In this document: positions 22,697-36,200 of the stretch, one piece after another
How positions within the stretch are numbered: the first letter of the stretch is position 1
Layout: each line of letters starts with the position of its first letter
Source: Auanema rhodensis
Lineage: Eukaryota > Nematoda > Chromadorea > Rhabditida > Rhabditidae
Direction of reading: 5' to 3'
Length of the DNA: 64,000 nt
Assembly (NCBI GenBank): GCA_964057225.1
Contig: OZ059896.1
Coordinates: forward strand, 9,672,001-9,736,000
Position numbers and translations under genes: made by a program
The notes under the pieces: generated by a model
The model's database searches: none
The model's input: only the letters and a program-made list of their open reading frames with translations
What the model was told of the DNA's origin: nothing

Positions 22697-24837
22697 ATGA
22701 AGATAACAGTTAGAGCAACTGTTTTCACATTTCTAATTACAATATCAGGAGCAGATGCGTTTGATTGGGGTGATTTCCACAAGGTTTGTTCAACTAATTC
22801 ATACTCATGAGAAAAAAAAGACAAAATATTTTGAAAATTATAAAACGAACGACGTTGTTAAAGAGAAGTTCTTTTGACGACTGTCAGCACTTGCTTGTTA
22901 TGTTCTCAGAAAAATTGTCAGGCTTCTTCAAAAACGCCCATGCAGGGCAGAAATCAGAGCTAGTTTTTGTCGAAAGCACGTTTATTTTATTTTGAAGATG
23001 TTTCACGTTGACTTAATCTCTCGAGCATTTTGATGAATCATGAGATTGCTATTGATAATCTCATGAAAGTCTTCTGGCTATCAATCTAGTTTATTCATAC
23101 TCAAATGGCTTGCCGTTTGATTCATCCTTGATCTCACTCAACCGTCCAAAACATTTTTCTGACAATTCAGTGATTTTGATATGTAAACAGTATTTCAGAT
23201 TGCGGTCATATTTTTTTCTTTTTTCGGATCCTCTCTTATTCTGGGAGCAATTGTGGCAGTAGCATATTTTGCATTTATAAAATCATGGTAAATTGATATT
23301 TCGTGACATTTTTAAAATTCGATAGGTGTCTTCTTATTGTTTGATATTCAATTCCAATGTATTTTAGGTTTGAATCGTTTCGAGAAGATGTCAGAGAAAC
23401 TCATCGTTCATTTCATCCTTGGCCTCCTGGATCAGCAAAATGGCAGTTGCAGCAATTTAGTGAGTTACACACTTTTTTTGGAATTCAAAAAATCTTTCTC
23501 ACGTTTTTTCTTATTCAATGCTATCTGATACGCTTGCTCTTTTCTCTCTCTCTCTATTTACCTACATAACTGATAAGTAAACACATGCATTTACAAACAT
23601 CTGCATGCTTGGGCGAGTGCTGTATGATTCAACGACTTTTTTCAATTGTTGAGTCGAATTCAAAAGTTTAATGTTGAATACACTATACCTGTGCTCTGCT
23701 CTATGATCGACAAAACTAATTTACTAATTTAAAACCTAATGTGATTCGTTTGAGTTTTAACTCATATCATGAAGAATAGCTTTCTTGCATCGTTCTATCT
23801 TTCATTTTGAAAGTACTTGCAGTCACTATATAGATATACATATATATTCTCTCTTCTTTCTCTCCTTTCACTCAATAGTGTTCTCACTGTTTGAGTTTTT
23901 GAGCATAAGTCTCTTGTTCAACTTCTTCTTCAGTTCGTAGCTCAAGATACGCTGATCCTTCCCAAGCTGGTGCTTCTACACGTTATCAAACAGAATCTGT
24001 TAAATCAGCTCCAGCTATGATAAATTCTGTCAGTCAAAAACTTCCACCTGCTCCAATATCTCCGGGATATCTTCAAACTCCATTGCCACCTGCTAATTAT
24101 CAGGTAACCCTATTTTTTAAAAGTATGGAAAATAACAAACGTACAAATTTTACACTTCTAAATTGAAATTTGAATTATAGATAAAGAACCTAACCAATAT
24201 AATAACAACACATAGGAAGAGCATTGATAAAATATAACTGATTCATTTGACAATGATGCTTTTCTCCGCAATATTTATTTAGTGATGCACACACGTAACG
24301 CATCATTCATTCGAACAATAATTATTACTTTAAAATATTTCTTACAATTATTATTTATTTCTAATACTTTGAAAGTTTTGTTTATTATAGGGGATGTCAT
24401 ACAACGGATTCAGATCATATCAACAACCTTTACCTTCAATTATGATTCCAGACAGTGAACGAGTAGTCATATTATTTAAGAATATAATAATTTTAATTGT
24501 TTAAGTATCCTAGTCCACATCCATTACCGGAAATATCACCATCTAGGTATGTTCATAGTACTCAGCCATATGATCAGAAGCTTATTCAACCAACCGGTAA
24601 TCATTGATATATTTGATCTTAAAAATCATGAATAATGTAGCACCATCAAACCTACTAACACCTTCTTATACTATGCTTGAACATGGCCAAGTGGAAGAAA
24701 TGGAACGCCGTAGAGATGTTAAAACTCCTCTATCGCCTGAGCCTCTAGAAGCAATAACAGTACGAACAACTACTACTACCAGAAGAACAACAGTTCTCAG
24801 CCCTATTCAAGACCGAAGAAACCAAACACTTGTTTAA
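22697..24837 (+). CDS. Single-pass membrane protein with proline/threonine-rich tail, unrecognised
   Basis: Seven exons fit in phase: 22697-22783, 23199-23287, 23368-23459, 23934-24103, 24391-24462, 24506-24596, 24641-24837; 265 residues. A signal peptide (MKITVRATVFTFLITISGADA) is followed by a very short luminal stretch (FDWGDFHK) and one strong membrane segment (LILGAIVAVAYFAFI). The rest is a long, disordered, probably cytoplasmic tail rich in Pro, Ser, Tyr and Gln, with PxxP-like runs (PPAPISPGY, TPLPPANY, PSPHPLP) and a Thr/Arg run near the end. This is type I topology with a tail suited to binding SH3 or WW domains, but no known family is recognised. Three introns are 270-475 bp, longer than usual here. 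Confidence 0.65.
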
Positions 24838-25093
24838 AAATGAACTTTATTATTTCTATTAAAAGAACCGATCTCCTTCTCCTTCTATTTTTGAAGTAAA
24901 TGTTTCATTTTTTCTCGTAACTATATACATATAATTTCTTCAACTGTACGTAATCACGTACACATCTAGTTTAAATTTTCCGTATTTTAAATTTTTGCTT
25001 GATTGTATATGATCGGCTATTCATAAAATAAATAAGGTTTTAGTAAAATCAGAAAATTTCTTCAAATCAAACTAAAAAACAATTTTATTAGTT

Positions 25094-28000
25094 ATGGATC
25101 GTGGTGAAATAATTCCAGAAGTGGCTTTGAGCAATAGTAATTATCGCATTACTCGTAAAAGAGATTCTAGCGTAGTTTCAGTTTCGTATTGTATGATATT
25201 GCAAATAAATTAGAGTATTTAGCCTCATAATAATTGTGCCAAGAGGGATCACATCATGATGCACAATGAGCCGGATGGTCCTGTACATAAAAAAATCGCT
25301 AAAAAAATTGAGAAACGTCAATGTACAAAAACCTGCCATTCTGTGCCTAATTTGTGAATTTGTAGCGGTTATTATATTAGACGAAGATGATCAGGTCATA
25401 GATTCTACAACTCCAACAAAAACAAAACCTAGCAACAACAGTGATAACTTTAATGAAATCCACCAAAAGGTTTGAGAAGTTCTATAATTTTGTTTTCACT
25501 ATTGCTTTTCTAATATGTAAATGATTAATTTTCTGGTATCGATTACACCTAGAAGACATGCCAGTACTTACTATAGTGCTGAATCCTCACCGTTAAAGGT
25601 AATTGAAGGGAAATTTTTATTCTAAATTGGCATTTCAGGCGGGACCTTCAACAAGTACAGAACTCACACAAGTCGATCAAGTTTTTTTGGATTCAGGAGG
25701 GGAAGAGGTATTTTACTTTTTATTACCTGTGAACAAATGATTTCAGCATTCTTTTGTGAGTTCTACGATGAGTGATTCTATTCCCGAGGTACTGTGGTGT
25801 CTTATTTTTATTAATAACAGTTGATAATAGAAAATGAAATGTGATACACTCTCTCCTTCAATTTCTGAGCCTTGCTCATCAGAGAGTGGAAGGTTAGTGG
25901 TTTTTTTTATTTTGAATTTATTTGTACTATTTTTTAGCTGGGGTTCACCGTATAAGTGTGTTGATATACATTCAAATGAGAGCAGGATGGCAATAATAAA
26001 GTCAATCATATCTAGATCTACGTTTAGTTAGTTTTCTGTGTTATATATATTGATAATTTAATTATTTTGCAGAAATGTTACCCGACCTCAATAAAGCAAT
26101 GCACACAGATTATAAATATTTCATTCACAGTAAAGGTATTTTACGATTTAATTCGATTAGCTTAATATGTATTTTTAAGATCAGGAAGATCCTTATAAAC
26201 CATATCCTTTTACTCCTAAAAATAAAGTCCTACTGTATCGTTAAATTTATAATGTTTTTAAAATTTATTTTTTTTTAGATTTGACGAAGAAGGTTTTGTG
26301 AAATTGCCTTGGTCTATCTCCAATATAACAAATGGACAACGAAATCATGTAGCTATCGCTAAAAGTCTGAGGTGGGTTATGGAAGAAATGAATAGTATAG
26401 ACACACTTTTTGTAAGTTTACATCCAGAATAAAGCTTTGATCTTAGAGTATTAAGGTTGCTATGAGTGAATACTCTGATATCGAAGATTTTACCGGTTTA
26501 ATGGAGTATTACGACAGTATTGAAACAGAAGAAGGCCGTAAAAAACTTTTGCGAATTATATCAGGAATCGCTGAGTTAGCTTTGCGAGCAGAGAAAGTCA
26601 TTACCAAGGTTAGTACGTTTACATTTTTGAAAAATTGAAATCGAAGAATGAATTTGCTGAAATATCTGCCGTAAGCGAATTTTATATTTTCAACTTTTTA
26701 ACTTCACACTTACAATAATTTTGAATATTACATGTATCCTTTAGCCCATTTTGATTTCAGCCACTACATACTATGCATTTTCGCTATGAAAAAAAGGATC
26801 AGGCTTCAACATCTGTATCATTAACCCAAGAACAATGTGCGTGTCTTTTAGCTAATGCTTTTCTTTGTACTTTTCCACCTGCTGAAAAAGAGTTCAACTC
26901 GTTTTCGATGCAAGAGTAAGTAATGCTGCTACTATGCTATTATGACAAGATTACGTGTTTAGATTGCTCTCCCATTCTCGGAATTATCTGGCAGCAGAGA
27001 AACTAAAATTTATTTTTGCTTATTTTGAAGTAGAAGAGCACAAGTTTGATAGTGATATTTAGATCTGGTTTTTCAGACTGTTCTTGAAAAAATGCCATCA
27101 GGAGTTATTTCTTTTCGTCGAGTGTTAATCCGTAGAATACCTGATTTCACAGACCTGCCAAATCCAGTAATACCTAACTATTAACACTTTATCTACATAT
27201 CATATTTCTATAGCAAATGCCGTTGCTTGCTTTTGGGGATGGTTGCATTGAAGACTATGATAATTGTCTTCATGTCGATTTTGCCAATCGTTATATAGGT
27301 GGTGGTGTATTGGGATGCGGAGCAGTACAAGTAATCCTTTCTATCCTTTTTCTGTTTTGTGATCAGTGTATTTAAAGGAAGAGATCATGTTTTTGGAAAA
27401 ACCTGAATTAATGATCTCGATGTTGCTTTGTCCAAGAATGAATTCGAGTGAAGCAATTTTCATTGCCGGTGCCCAAAAATATAGCAGTCATACTGGATAC
27501 GGTAAGTATTTGTTTTTGTATCGTTTATATTTCAAAACTTTAGCTAAAAGTTTACGCTGGGTGCCATTTACACCTCTCGAACCTTTTCGAAGGGATAAAT
27601 TTGGGTAGTGTTACATTCTTACAGTTTTGAGTTCTGTAATCTTGTTTAGAAGAATTTATGAAGAAGTGGTCGCCATAGATGCCAAAAGGTGGCCTCAGGG
27701 TGATCCTAGGCAGTATGAAGAATCTGCTATACAAAGAGAACTTGTTAAGGTTATTATTTTATTCTTTACAAAAAAATGTTCATGTATTATTAGTGTCTCG
27801 CTGGCTTTTACACGAATGAGGATTCTAAGCCTGTTCGAATAAAACCAATTGCTACTGGAAATTGGGGATGTGGCGTTTTTGGAGGTGATATAGAATTAAA
27901 ATGTTGGTTTCCTTTTTATATGTTTTAGCTTCTTTTATTACGCTATATTTAGCTCTGATCCAATTAATTGCTGCTGGAGCTGCTAAGAGAACGCTGATAT

Positions 28001-28152
28001 ATGTTCCATTTGATCAAAAAGAATTTCAAAATGACTTTGAAAAGTTGTATACTACTTTAGTTAGTAAAGGTACTACAATTGGTAAGAATAGTGTTTATAC
28101 ATCTGTATATGAAAGTATATTGCTTAAGGTACTCTATATGATATTGTACTAA
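25094..28152 (+). CDS. Poly(ADP-ribose) glycohydrolase (PARG)
   Basis: Enzyme that cuts ADP-ribose polymers after DNA damage; C. elegans has two (pme-3, pme-4) and I cannot tell which this matches. My model has 20 exons, among them 25094-25180, 25223-25322, 25366-25469, 25639-25707, 26073-26135, 26279-26411, 26456-26608, 26761-26915, 27214-27330, 27378-27501, 27650-27749, 27794-27902 and 27953-28152; about 659 residues. The first ~200 residues are polar and poorly conserved (for example VIILDEDDQVIDS). The helical accessory domain starts near FDEEGFVKLPWS. The macrodomain signature is complete: VDFANRYIGGGVLGCGAVQ joined across an intron to EEI, giving GGG-X(6-8)-QEE with both catalytic Glu. 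Also present are GNWGCGVFGGDIELK and LIQLIAAGAAKR. A possible extra exon at 25553-25598 breaks phase and is left out. Confidence 0.92.
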
Positions 28153-30824
28153 ATTATCATATCTCAAAAAAACGGACACGTTTATTTGACTTCGTAATGG
28201 AACGACTAAAGTAAAGTGAATGCAAATCTTAACTTATTTTGTTAGTTGTCTTTGTTCTTATTTACCTTCTCGAAAAATAACTCGATTTTCAATGAATCAA
28301 AAAAAAATCCTCCAAAATATTGTATTTACAACATGTCGAAGCTATGCCAGAAAAATTTCGTTGTGACACTGTTCATTATTCTAGTTTTTTTCTGTTTTAT
28401 AAAGGCATTTAATTTCTTTCTCTTCACTATGACGACTTGGGCTATGCTGTGTTTATAGTCAGTTGAATTCAGTGGCACTATTTCTTCGTGAAATTCGCGT
28501 TATTATCACACTTCTTTGCGTTCATCATATGTACACTAACATATCTTTAACCACGCGCTTGTTTCCAAGCAAATCGTGCGGAACATTCTTTAAACTTTTA
28601 TTCCTTTAGCTAACGCTGTCAGCATCTGGCTGTTTTATTAAAGATTTATGCTAACAATTGAATGCTTTATTTCTTTATTATATATTAGGAAGACAAAAAT
28701 AATATGGTACCAAGGTTAAAACAACAATATCCTTTTCAATGTTTCTTCCAAATAGGGTCTTTGCTCAAGAAATAATACTATTTCTTTGTTTACATTGAAG
28801 CCAGTAATCTGCTGTTTTCTTCAAGAAGTTAGTTTCTTGTTATTTCATCCCGTTGAAGCTAATACAGGAAGTAGTGATTCAATTCGTATTTAATAAATTT
28901 TCAGTTAACCTGATCAAGACATTAGAGTGTTTTGAGTTAAGCCGTTACTATTCTTATCTAGAAATTTAAAGCCTCAAATGATTCCAAATATTTGTTCGTT
29001 TACTGCTATCACTCGTTCAATATGTTGATGTTTTATGAAAAAAATGGTATTGTTAGTCCTTTGCTGTTAGAATTACATAGTACTTTCATTATCATGATTC
29101 ATTTAATTCCCTGTTGTCTAGTTCATGTTGATAGTTCAAAGACGATTAGGTTTTGCATAATATACGATGATGCCAAATAATCATGCATCGGGATCATCAT
29201 TTCTGCGTGTTCAATATTTTTCAACAAAAAAATGATCTTTATCTACATCATTAGTCATATGTACAACTTTCATTTTTCTATAATTCCGTATCATAGGTCT
29301 CGTGTTCGAATATTCTACCTAGTGCACTTCAACTTGTAACAAACGGTAAGTCGATACTACTTGCTCTCCCACTTGTAAAAAGAATTCTTATCTAAGTTTA
29401 GTGATAATCATTATCATATGCTTATTTTTGTTATTCTAATCTATGTCCTATATTTCAGTTTCTATGTTTTCAATGCTATTAAATTCTATAGTGTAATTTA
29501 TATTATACTAATCATGTGGATTACTTGACATAACACCCGGCCATTAATTTCAATGATTTCCTTTAAACAATTTACTCAATTCAATATGGTTGCACTATAT
29601 TCTTAATTGCACCTTCATCATGTTTTAACAATATTTCCAAGACAGCGTTTGATCTTTGAAATTGGTGCAGCTTGATATCAAATTTCGATTTACCCTTCGA
29701 CCTTCTACATCATCATCAATTGCCCGTCACCATTTTCCTAGTAACAATCATAAAAACTGGCAAAGAAGAGAGATATGTTGATATCGACTTTCATCTTTGT
29801 CAGCTTTGTTTCTTTGTAAACCACGTTCAGTGAAATGTCCAAAATCGCCTACCCGAGCGAAAACTAGCGAGTGCTTGACGCGCCAGGACCCAAAGTATAC
29901 ACGAGTGGCAAAAGTGTTGTCAGCTGTTCTGAAAGCAGAGTATGTATAGGATGAGATATTTTCCTCTTTTTTCATTTTCCTGAGCCTTATTTCTTCCTTC
30001 TATTTATTCTTTCAAATTATATGTTTATTTTCGCTTCATTCTCATATTTCATTGAGCTCATCTTGTTGTGAGGCAAATTCCTTTTCAAACTATCTCTATG
30101 CTTAACGACAACACAAAAAAGAAAACATTTCAAAGCAATCTCTATAATCCAATGTTGCTTTTCTTGCTTACATGTATTTTCTAATGTTTTAGGTGCACGA
30201 TCGATGAAATGCCAACTTATCGTGATAGTGTTTTCTTATCATATAACGCTTTGCATCTCAATAACAATTGTCTTTGAAAATCAAAAAAATGTGCTTTATC
30301 TTTCCAGAAAAAAAAATATATATATTTACTACTACATCTGGATATTCAACTTGCTCTGAGAGCGTCTCCTTCTCCTCTTACTCGCACTATCTATTAATCC
30401 TCTTTTCCATCGTTATCTTTCTTTTTATTTTATTTTAGTTCACATTATTCTTAACATAAACTTCATTAACAATGTTGGATTGATTTACTTCATTCATTTT
30501 CTAGTGGTCGAAATGTCCTATCAAGTTTCGTTTTTGTTGCATTTATTGTTCTAGTTAGACCAAAAGTTACCGAAAATTTTCGGTTCTACAGAACAAATAG
30601 TTATTGGTAGATGTCCACTATTATATTATAAAGTAACTATTTAAATTCAATTTAAGCATTGCGTTAGAGATTCTATTGAACTTCCCTTCAATTGAAACAA
30701 GACTGAAAAGGAAATTTATGCTATTTTTCGGAAAGTGATCTGGTTGTCATACCATGTCTAAACTTATATTATAATTTAACAACAAATTTCCATTTCGGCG
30801 CATATCGGGCTTATAACAACTTCC

Positions 30825-30850
30825 TATATATATATATATATTATATATAT
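30825..30850. repeat. (TA)n microsatellite
   Basis: Near-perfect TA run followed within 20 bp by the CT run at 30866. Confidence 0.85.
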
Positions 30851-30865
30851 ATGCACACATGCACA

Positions 30866-30893
<28 letters not shown>
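30866..30893. repeat. (CT)n microsatellite
   Basis: Uninterrupted CT dinucleotide repeat, about 14 units. Confidence 0.9.
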
Positions 30894-30898
<5 letters not shown>

Positions 30899-30940
30899 CG
30901 TTTTCTCTTTCTAACCGTTGTTTAGTATGGGGTTTATATG

Positions 30941-30944
<4 letters not shown>

Positions 30945-30995
<51 letters not shown>
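30945..30995. repeat. (TA)n microsatellite
   Basis: About 25 uninterrupted TA units; the longest simple repeat in the window. Confidence 0.92.
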
Positions 30996-31000
<5 letters not shown>

Positions 31001-31803
31001 CATATATGTATATATAGGGTTTAAAGTTCGAAATCATAATTCATAAACTGTTTGTCTTAATGTCTTTAAAACCACTAATATATTATGTGGAACAGGGAAG
31101 CACATGACAATTGGAGTTGATGCCAAATAACATCATAAACCAACGATTTAGCTATAAGACATGTTCATATATCTATCATCTATATATTATATTTTCTACT
31201 TAAATTCAGTATAATACAATTTTGCGCAGGGTGGTTTTCTTTTCTTTTTTTTTTCCCCAATAATTTAATTATTGAAAAGTGATATGGCTATTATCATTCA
31301 TTAATCATTGAACCTACTGATTTTAATTTTAGCCATGACAATTTTAAAATATTTCTTTCTTTACGTTTATAAAAATTATCTTATCACATACTCTAAGTAT
31401 TCTTGCCTTTTTTTCTCTTCTCTCCGATAATTAAAAATGCTTATTTCTTACTGTGAAGGGAGTTAAGAGCTTCTTGTTCATAGTTTCTCCTAATTTATTT
31501 TACAATGAGTGTATTTAAAACGGAAACGACGATTGGAGAGTAAATGTTGATGAACACACAAAAGAAAACATAAATGCCGATGAACTCAGAAAAATGAAGA
31601 AATATATGTATGTATTACTTACCGGACACACAACAAAAAATTAAAAGGAAATAAGCACAGGAAAATACATTCAGAATAATATTAGTTTCTTAGAAGTAGG
31701 ATATATTATTTGGTTGGTCTAGGGCACTAACCCTTACACAGCTCCGCAAATTTTTGAAAAATTGAACAAGATGATTTAAGGAAACGGAATGGGTAGAAAG
31801 CCG

Positions 31804-31956
31804 ATAGAGAGATAGATGTGTAGATAGAGAGAGAGATAGATGGAAACAATAACAAAAATGGGAGAGAGTGGGAGAGAGAAAAAGAAAGGAAGGGGTACGA
31901 GAGAGAGGGAAAAAAGAGGGAGTGAGGGAGGGAGAGATGAGGAAAAAAGAGAAAGT
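31804..31956. repeat. GA-rich (purine) tract
   Basis: About 150 bp of interrupted GA/GATA/GGGA units on the plus strand, purine-only over long runs. The complementary strand gives spurious Ser/Leu/Phe-rich frames. Confidence 0.85.
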
Positions 31957-33223
31957 GGCTAAAAATTCTAATATTGATTGAGAACTCATCGGTGATATAA
32001 AACCAGAACAAATCTAAAACGCCTTATTGCCCCCGAGTCAACTTACTGGATATTCATGAATTCCCGCATATTTGATTGTTCACAAGACGCTTGGTCTGAT
32101 CACTATATATTCAGCGCTTTACACCCTCGGAGAAGATCATATTCATCTTCATATCCTTTTCTTTTATCTTTAAGTTTTCCCATTTTGCTGGTAATTGTGC
32201 TCATATAGAAGATATTAAACATTCTTGTGATCTAATGCTTCTTATCACGGTTAAAACACAAATCTGTTCTCTTTATGATCGTTTTTTCTCAACTTTCGCC
32301 TACATGTCAGATTAGATTCGTTCGTGTTCTTCTTCGTTTTTTTCTCTTTGCAGATGACTTCTCCTGTTTGTTTTTGTGTTCTTAACTATTCATAAGCATT
32401 GGTTGCATTCTTTTAATCTGCAATTGTTGTTCTTTTTACAATTCAAAAATTATTGGTACAGCAAGTGTTGCTCAATTGTATGGGATGAATTTGGTATCAT
32501 ACATATGTATATGTGACTCATGAATTATTCAACTAAATTATTAAATGTTGCCGATTTTATTAACATTATATCAATTTGTTCCTCCTATTTATGCTACTTT
32601 ATCATTAGCTTATATAATAAACATTAATCCACACATTAAATATTTCAAAGTTCATTTTCATTTCTTTTTTATTGTTTCTCTCGTTAATCTTCCTCATTTT
32701 TCTTGTTGATTGAGGTATTTTGATTTTTTCCACATCAACTTGAATCGAACATCAGGTGAAATGCATTTTATTTTCATTGAAGATTTGAAAGGTTTTCATA
32801 AATTGATTACTTCAGTTTATTTTTGAAATATTTTTTTCATTGTTCTTATTTCTCAGTGACTTTCATGTTCATAAATTCTGTCACTTTCAAGAAACCAATG
32901 GGAGACAAAAGATTGTTGTCATGATAAGACTGTTTTACTCACCAAGACAACAATATGAACATCTGAAATAGTCCGACCTTTTGTTTTTCTGAAGACAAGT
33001 TAAGAAAAGTTAGTACTGAGACATTTCTGTTTTTCTAGGTTCAGTGTTTGAGACTTATAATTTTATTCTTGATCTAAAAATAAAAAAAAAAAAGATTTGC
33101 ATTGCTTCTAAGCCTAATGTCTAATGTTCAAAACGTATACGATCTCGAACTCTTCATTTTCATCGTTTTCCCTTTTTTGATTTACAATTTTATTTACATA
33201 AAATATAAATAACTAATTTAGAT

Positions 33224-36200
33224 ATGCGGATATGTACTGTTCTAATAGTCTATAATATAGTCGTAGCGTTTGCTGAAATATCCTCACCTATCGAAGAAAA
33301 ACCGAATGTAATATCAGAGAATGTAACTGTAACAACTGAACAAGCTGTAACAACAACTCAGGTATAATTTTAAAGTCAAATATAAAATCTACTGATTAAA
33401 GAGAGATATTTTGAAGAATATCTTGTGGCATAAAAAAAACCTACATCAATGATAAAAAAAATCACTTAAGTAGTATAAATATATGAATCTAACTATATGA
33501 ATATATGCGTTTATTTTTTTTCATTTCCTATTTCTTTCTCCGTCTGATTAGCTTTATATTAAGAATTCGCTTATATTAAGAAATTTGGTCGGAACGGAGC
33601 ATTTTCCTCATTACTAACTTATTTTTTCAATAATATAGAAAGATATACATTGAGAAAGAAATTTAATTCCAAATGAGATATATGTATAGCGTAATCGAAA
33701 CTTTATAATTCTTTAAGACTTCCATCAAACGAAATAATATTGAAAGGTTGTTTCCGAATTGATTTAAACATTACATGTTCTTTGGCTTTTTTTTTCAAAT
33801 TTGATTCAACTAGTGTTTTTTTTTCTTTTATTATTCTTATACCTCACAGGCACCTATGATTAATAATAGTACTACAATGGTTCGGATGCCAAGCATTTTC
33901 GGAATGAGGGTTGAATTACCTGCTGATGATCCGTTTGGATATGAGTAAGTTAGAAAAATGATTGAGAATGATCTCGAATATATTTTCTAGCAAGCACGGG
34001 GTGTGCATTGTTACTCCCAATGAACCATTTAAAGTAGTAATTTATGGAAATCACTTGGACAAGATTGCTCAATTAATATTCACTTATACTAACAACTGCT
34101 CAGATCCAACTCATGTTGTTGATGCTACAAACAATTTTATAATACATTTCACTCATAAGGTAAAAGCTATTACGAATATACTATTATCATTGTTATTGAA
34201 GGCAACTTTTCAATTAACATTACCTCAAGTTCCTGAAAACGTTCATGCATATAAGATGTGTGTCAGGCCGAAAGGCTTGCAACCGTCACAACCATTCGAG
34301 ATGACAGTGGTAAGCAAAATATTTCTTTTGATAACCAATTTTTATACGGAATTGAATAAAAATTGTTTTCTCCTATAAGCTTCCGTTGAGTATTCTACTG
34401 CTTACAGCTCGAAGATATCTCAACATGGATTACTACAGAAAAACCTCCGAAGGAGTATTTACTACCATTACCACTTCAGGTTTATTTCATTTTGTTTTTC
34501 AAGTTTTTGGAAATATTCTCAAATATTATTTATTAATAATTCTATCATTATAGATTGTTGTTGTATGTGTTCTATTATGCTTATCAGCCTTGTTTTCCGG
34601 TTTGACATTAGGCCTTATGTCATTGACACCTCAAGAATTAGAACTAGTCATGAAAAGTGGTTCTCCTAGTGAACAAAAATATGCTCAAGCTATTTTGCCT
34701 ATTCGAAAAAAAGGTAGAAAATACTAAATAAAGATGTTCTTCGACTAATATAATTTTTAAGGAAATCAGCTTTTATGTGCGCTTTTGATTGGAAATGTCA
34801 TCGTGAACGCCGGAATTTCAATTTTGTTCGGAGAACTAACAACCGGATTATTAGCTCTCGTCATTTCATCTGCCGGTATCGTCATTTTCGGAGAAATCAT
34901 ACCTCAGAGTTTCTGTGTCAAGTATGTTTAATGAAATATAAAGTAAAAAACAGAATTAAATAAAAATTTAGGAAAGGCTTAGCAGTCGGTGCTCATACGA
35001 TATCTGTTACACAGATTATCATGTTTATAACCTGGCCATTAGCTTATCCAATTAGTCGGCTTCTTGACTGTATATTAGGAGAAGAATATGTAAGTTATAA
35101 ACTTTGTTAATACTATATCCAAACTTGGTTTAGCAATCATACGACAGAAAACGTCTGATGGAGCTTATAAGAATGTCTATAAAATCAGACAACGGTCAAT
35201 TATCAAATGAGCTCAAAATCGCTGTTGGTGCCATGGAAATTGCTGACAAAGTTGTAGAAAATGTTATGACTAAAATCTGTGTAAGAATACAATCTAATTT
35301 CTACAATAATATATCGTATTTCAGGATGTATTTATGTTACCAGATACTACTATTCTTAATGCTAGAACTGTAGCAGAAATTGTAAAAATGGGATACACTC
35401 GTATTCCGGTATATTCTGAGGGAGATAAGAATAATGTGACGGATATTTTGTTTGTCAAGGTTCTTACTATCTATTTCTCATAAGCTTTTCTTACTTTATC
35501 ATATTTCTAGGATTTAGCCCTGCTTGATCCAGATGATAATTTCACTATTCGCACTGTTTGTGGATATCATAAACATCCTGTGAAATTTGTTTTTAATGAT
35601 ACTCCATTGAGTATTTTATTAGAAGCTTTCAAGAAGGTTTATTTTTTTGTTTAAAATTCATTATTACTTTGGGGAAATTTATATTTAATTACCTAAGACC
35701 GATTATTACAAAAATAATTACTGTATCATACCTCAATTACCTATTCTTTCAGAAATTAAAAAATCAGGTATGACCTATCTATGTGTAGATCTTAACGAAC
35801 AAACACTTTTATCACAAAATCAACACTATCTAACTTATGGTTTTTTCCGATTTATACAGTCCTGTCAAAAATTTTTCACGATTATTGTAGCTTTTTCATT
35901 CTTTTACTAACAAATTGAGAGCGATTTCTTAACCTGGGCGAAATTATCTGGGCTTTTACAGTGTTCAAGCAAAGTATAACTGAAGCTTTATCATAAATAT
36001 ATCGTATGAAAGTCAATTTTCATGTGTACATTCAGGGCGATGGTCATTTGGCAATGGTAAAGAAGCTTGTGGGCACTGAAGACCATGATCCGTCCTATGA
36101 ACTTGTAGGTGTTGTCACGTTGGAGGATATTGTGGAAGAAATTCTACAGGTTTGCTTAAAAGTCTAACGAGTTTCAAAATACTTTTTAAGGCTGAAATTA

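Larger units (their letters stand above)
28153..33223. other. 5 kb gene-poor gap with microsatellites
   Basis: The largest gap in the window, between PARG and the CNNM gene. It is AT-rich and T-rich on the plus strand, with several simple repeats (separate entries). Open frames are short, and hydrophobic or repeat-derived. One exon-like block is at 29296-29347: TAG acceptor, 16 in-frame codons (VSCSNILPSALQLVTN) and a GTAAGT donor, but no partner exon could be found. The gap may be a long 5' region or first intron of the CNNM gene. Confidence 0.45.

Noticed and set aside
31690-32011. Minus-strand frames of ~95 codons
   Set aside because: Ser/Leu/Phe/Pro-rich translation of the GA tract.
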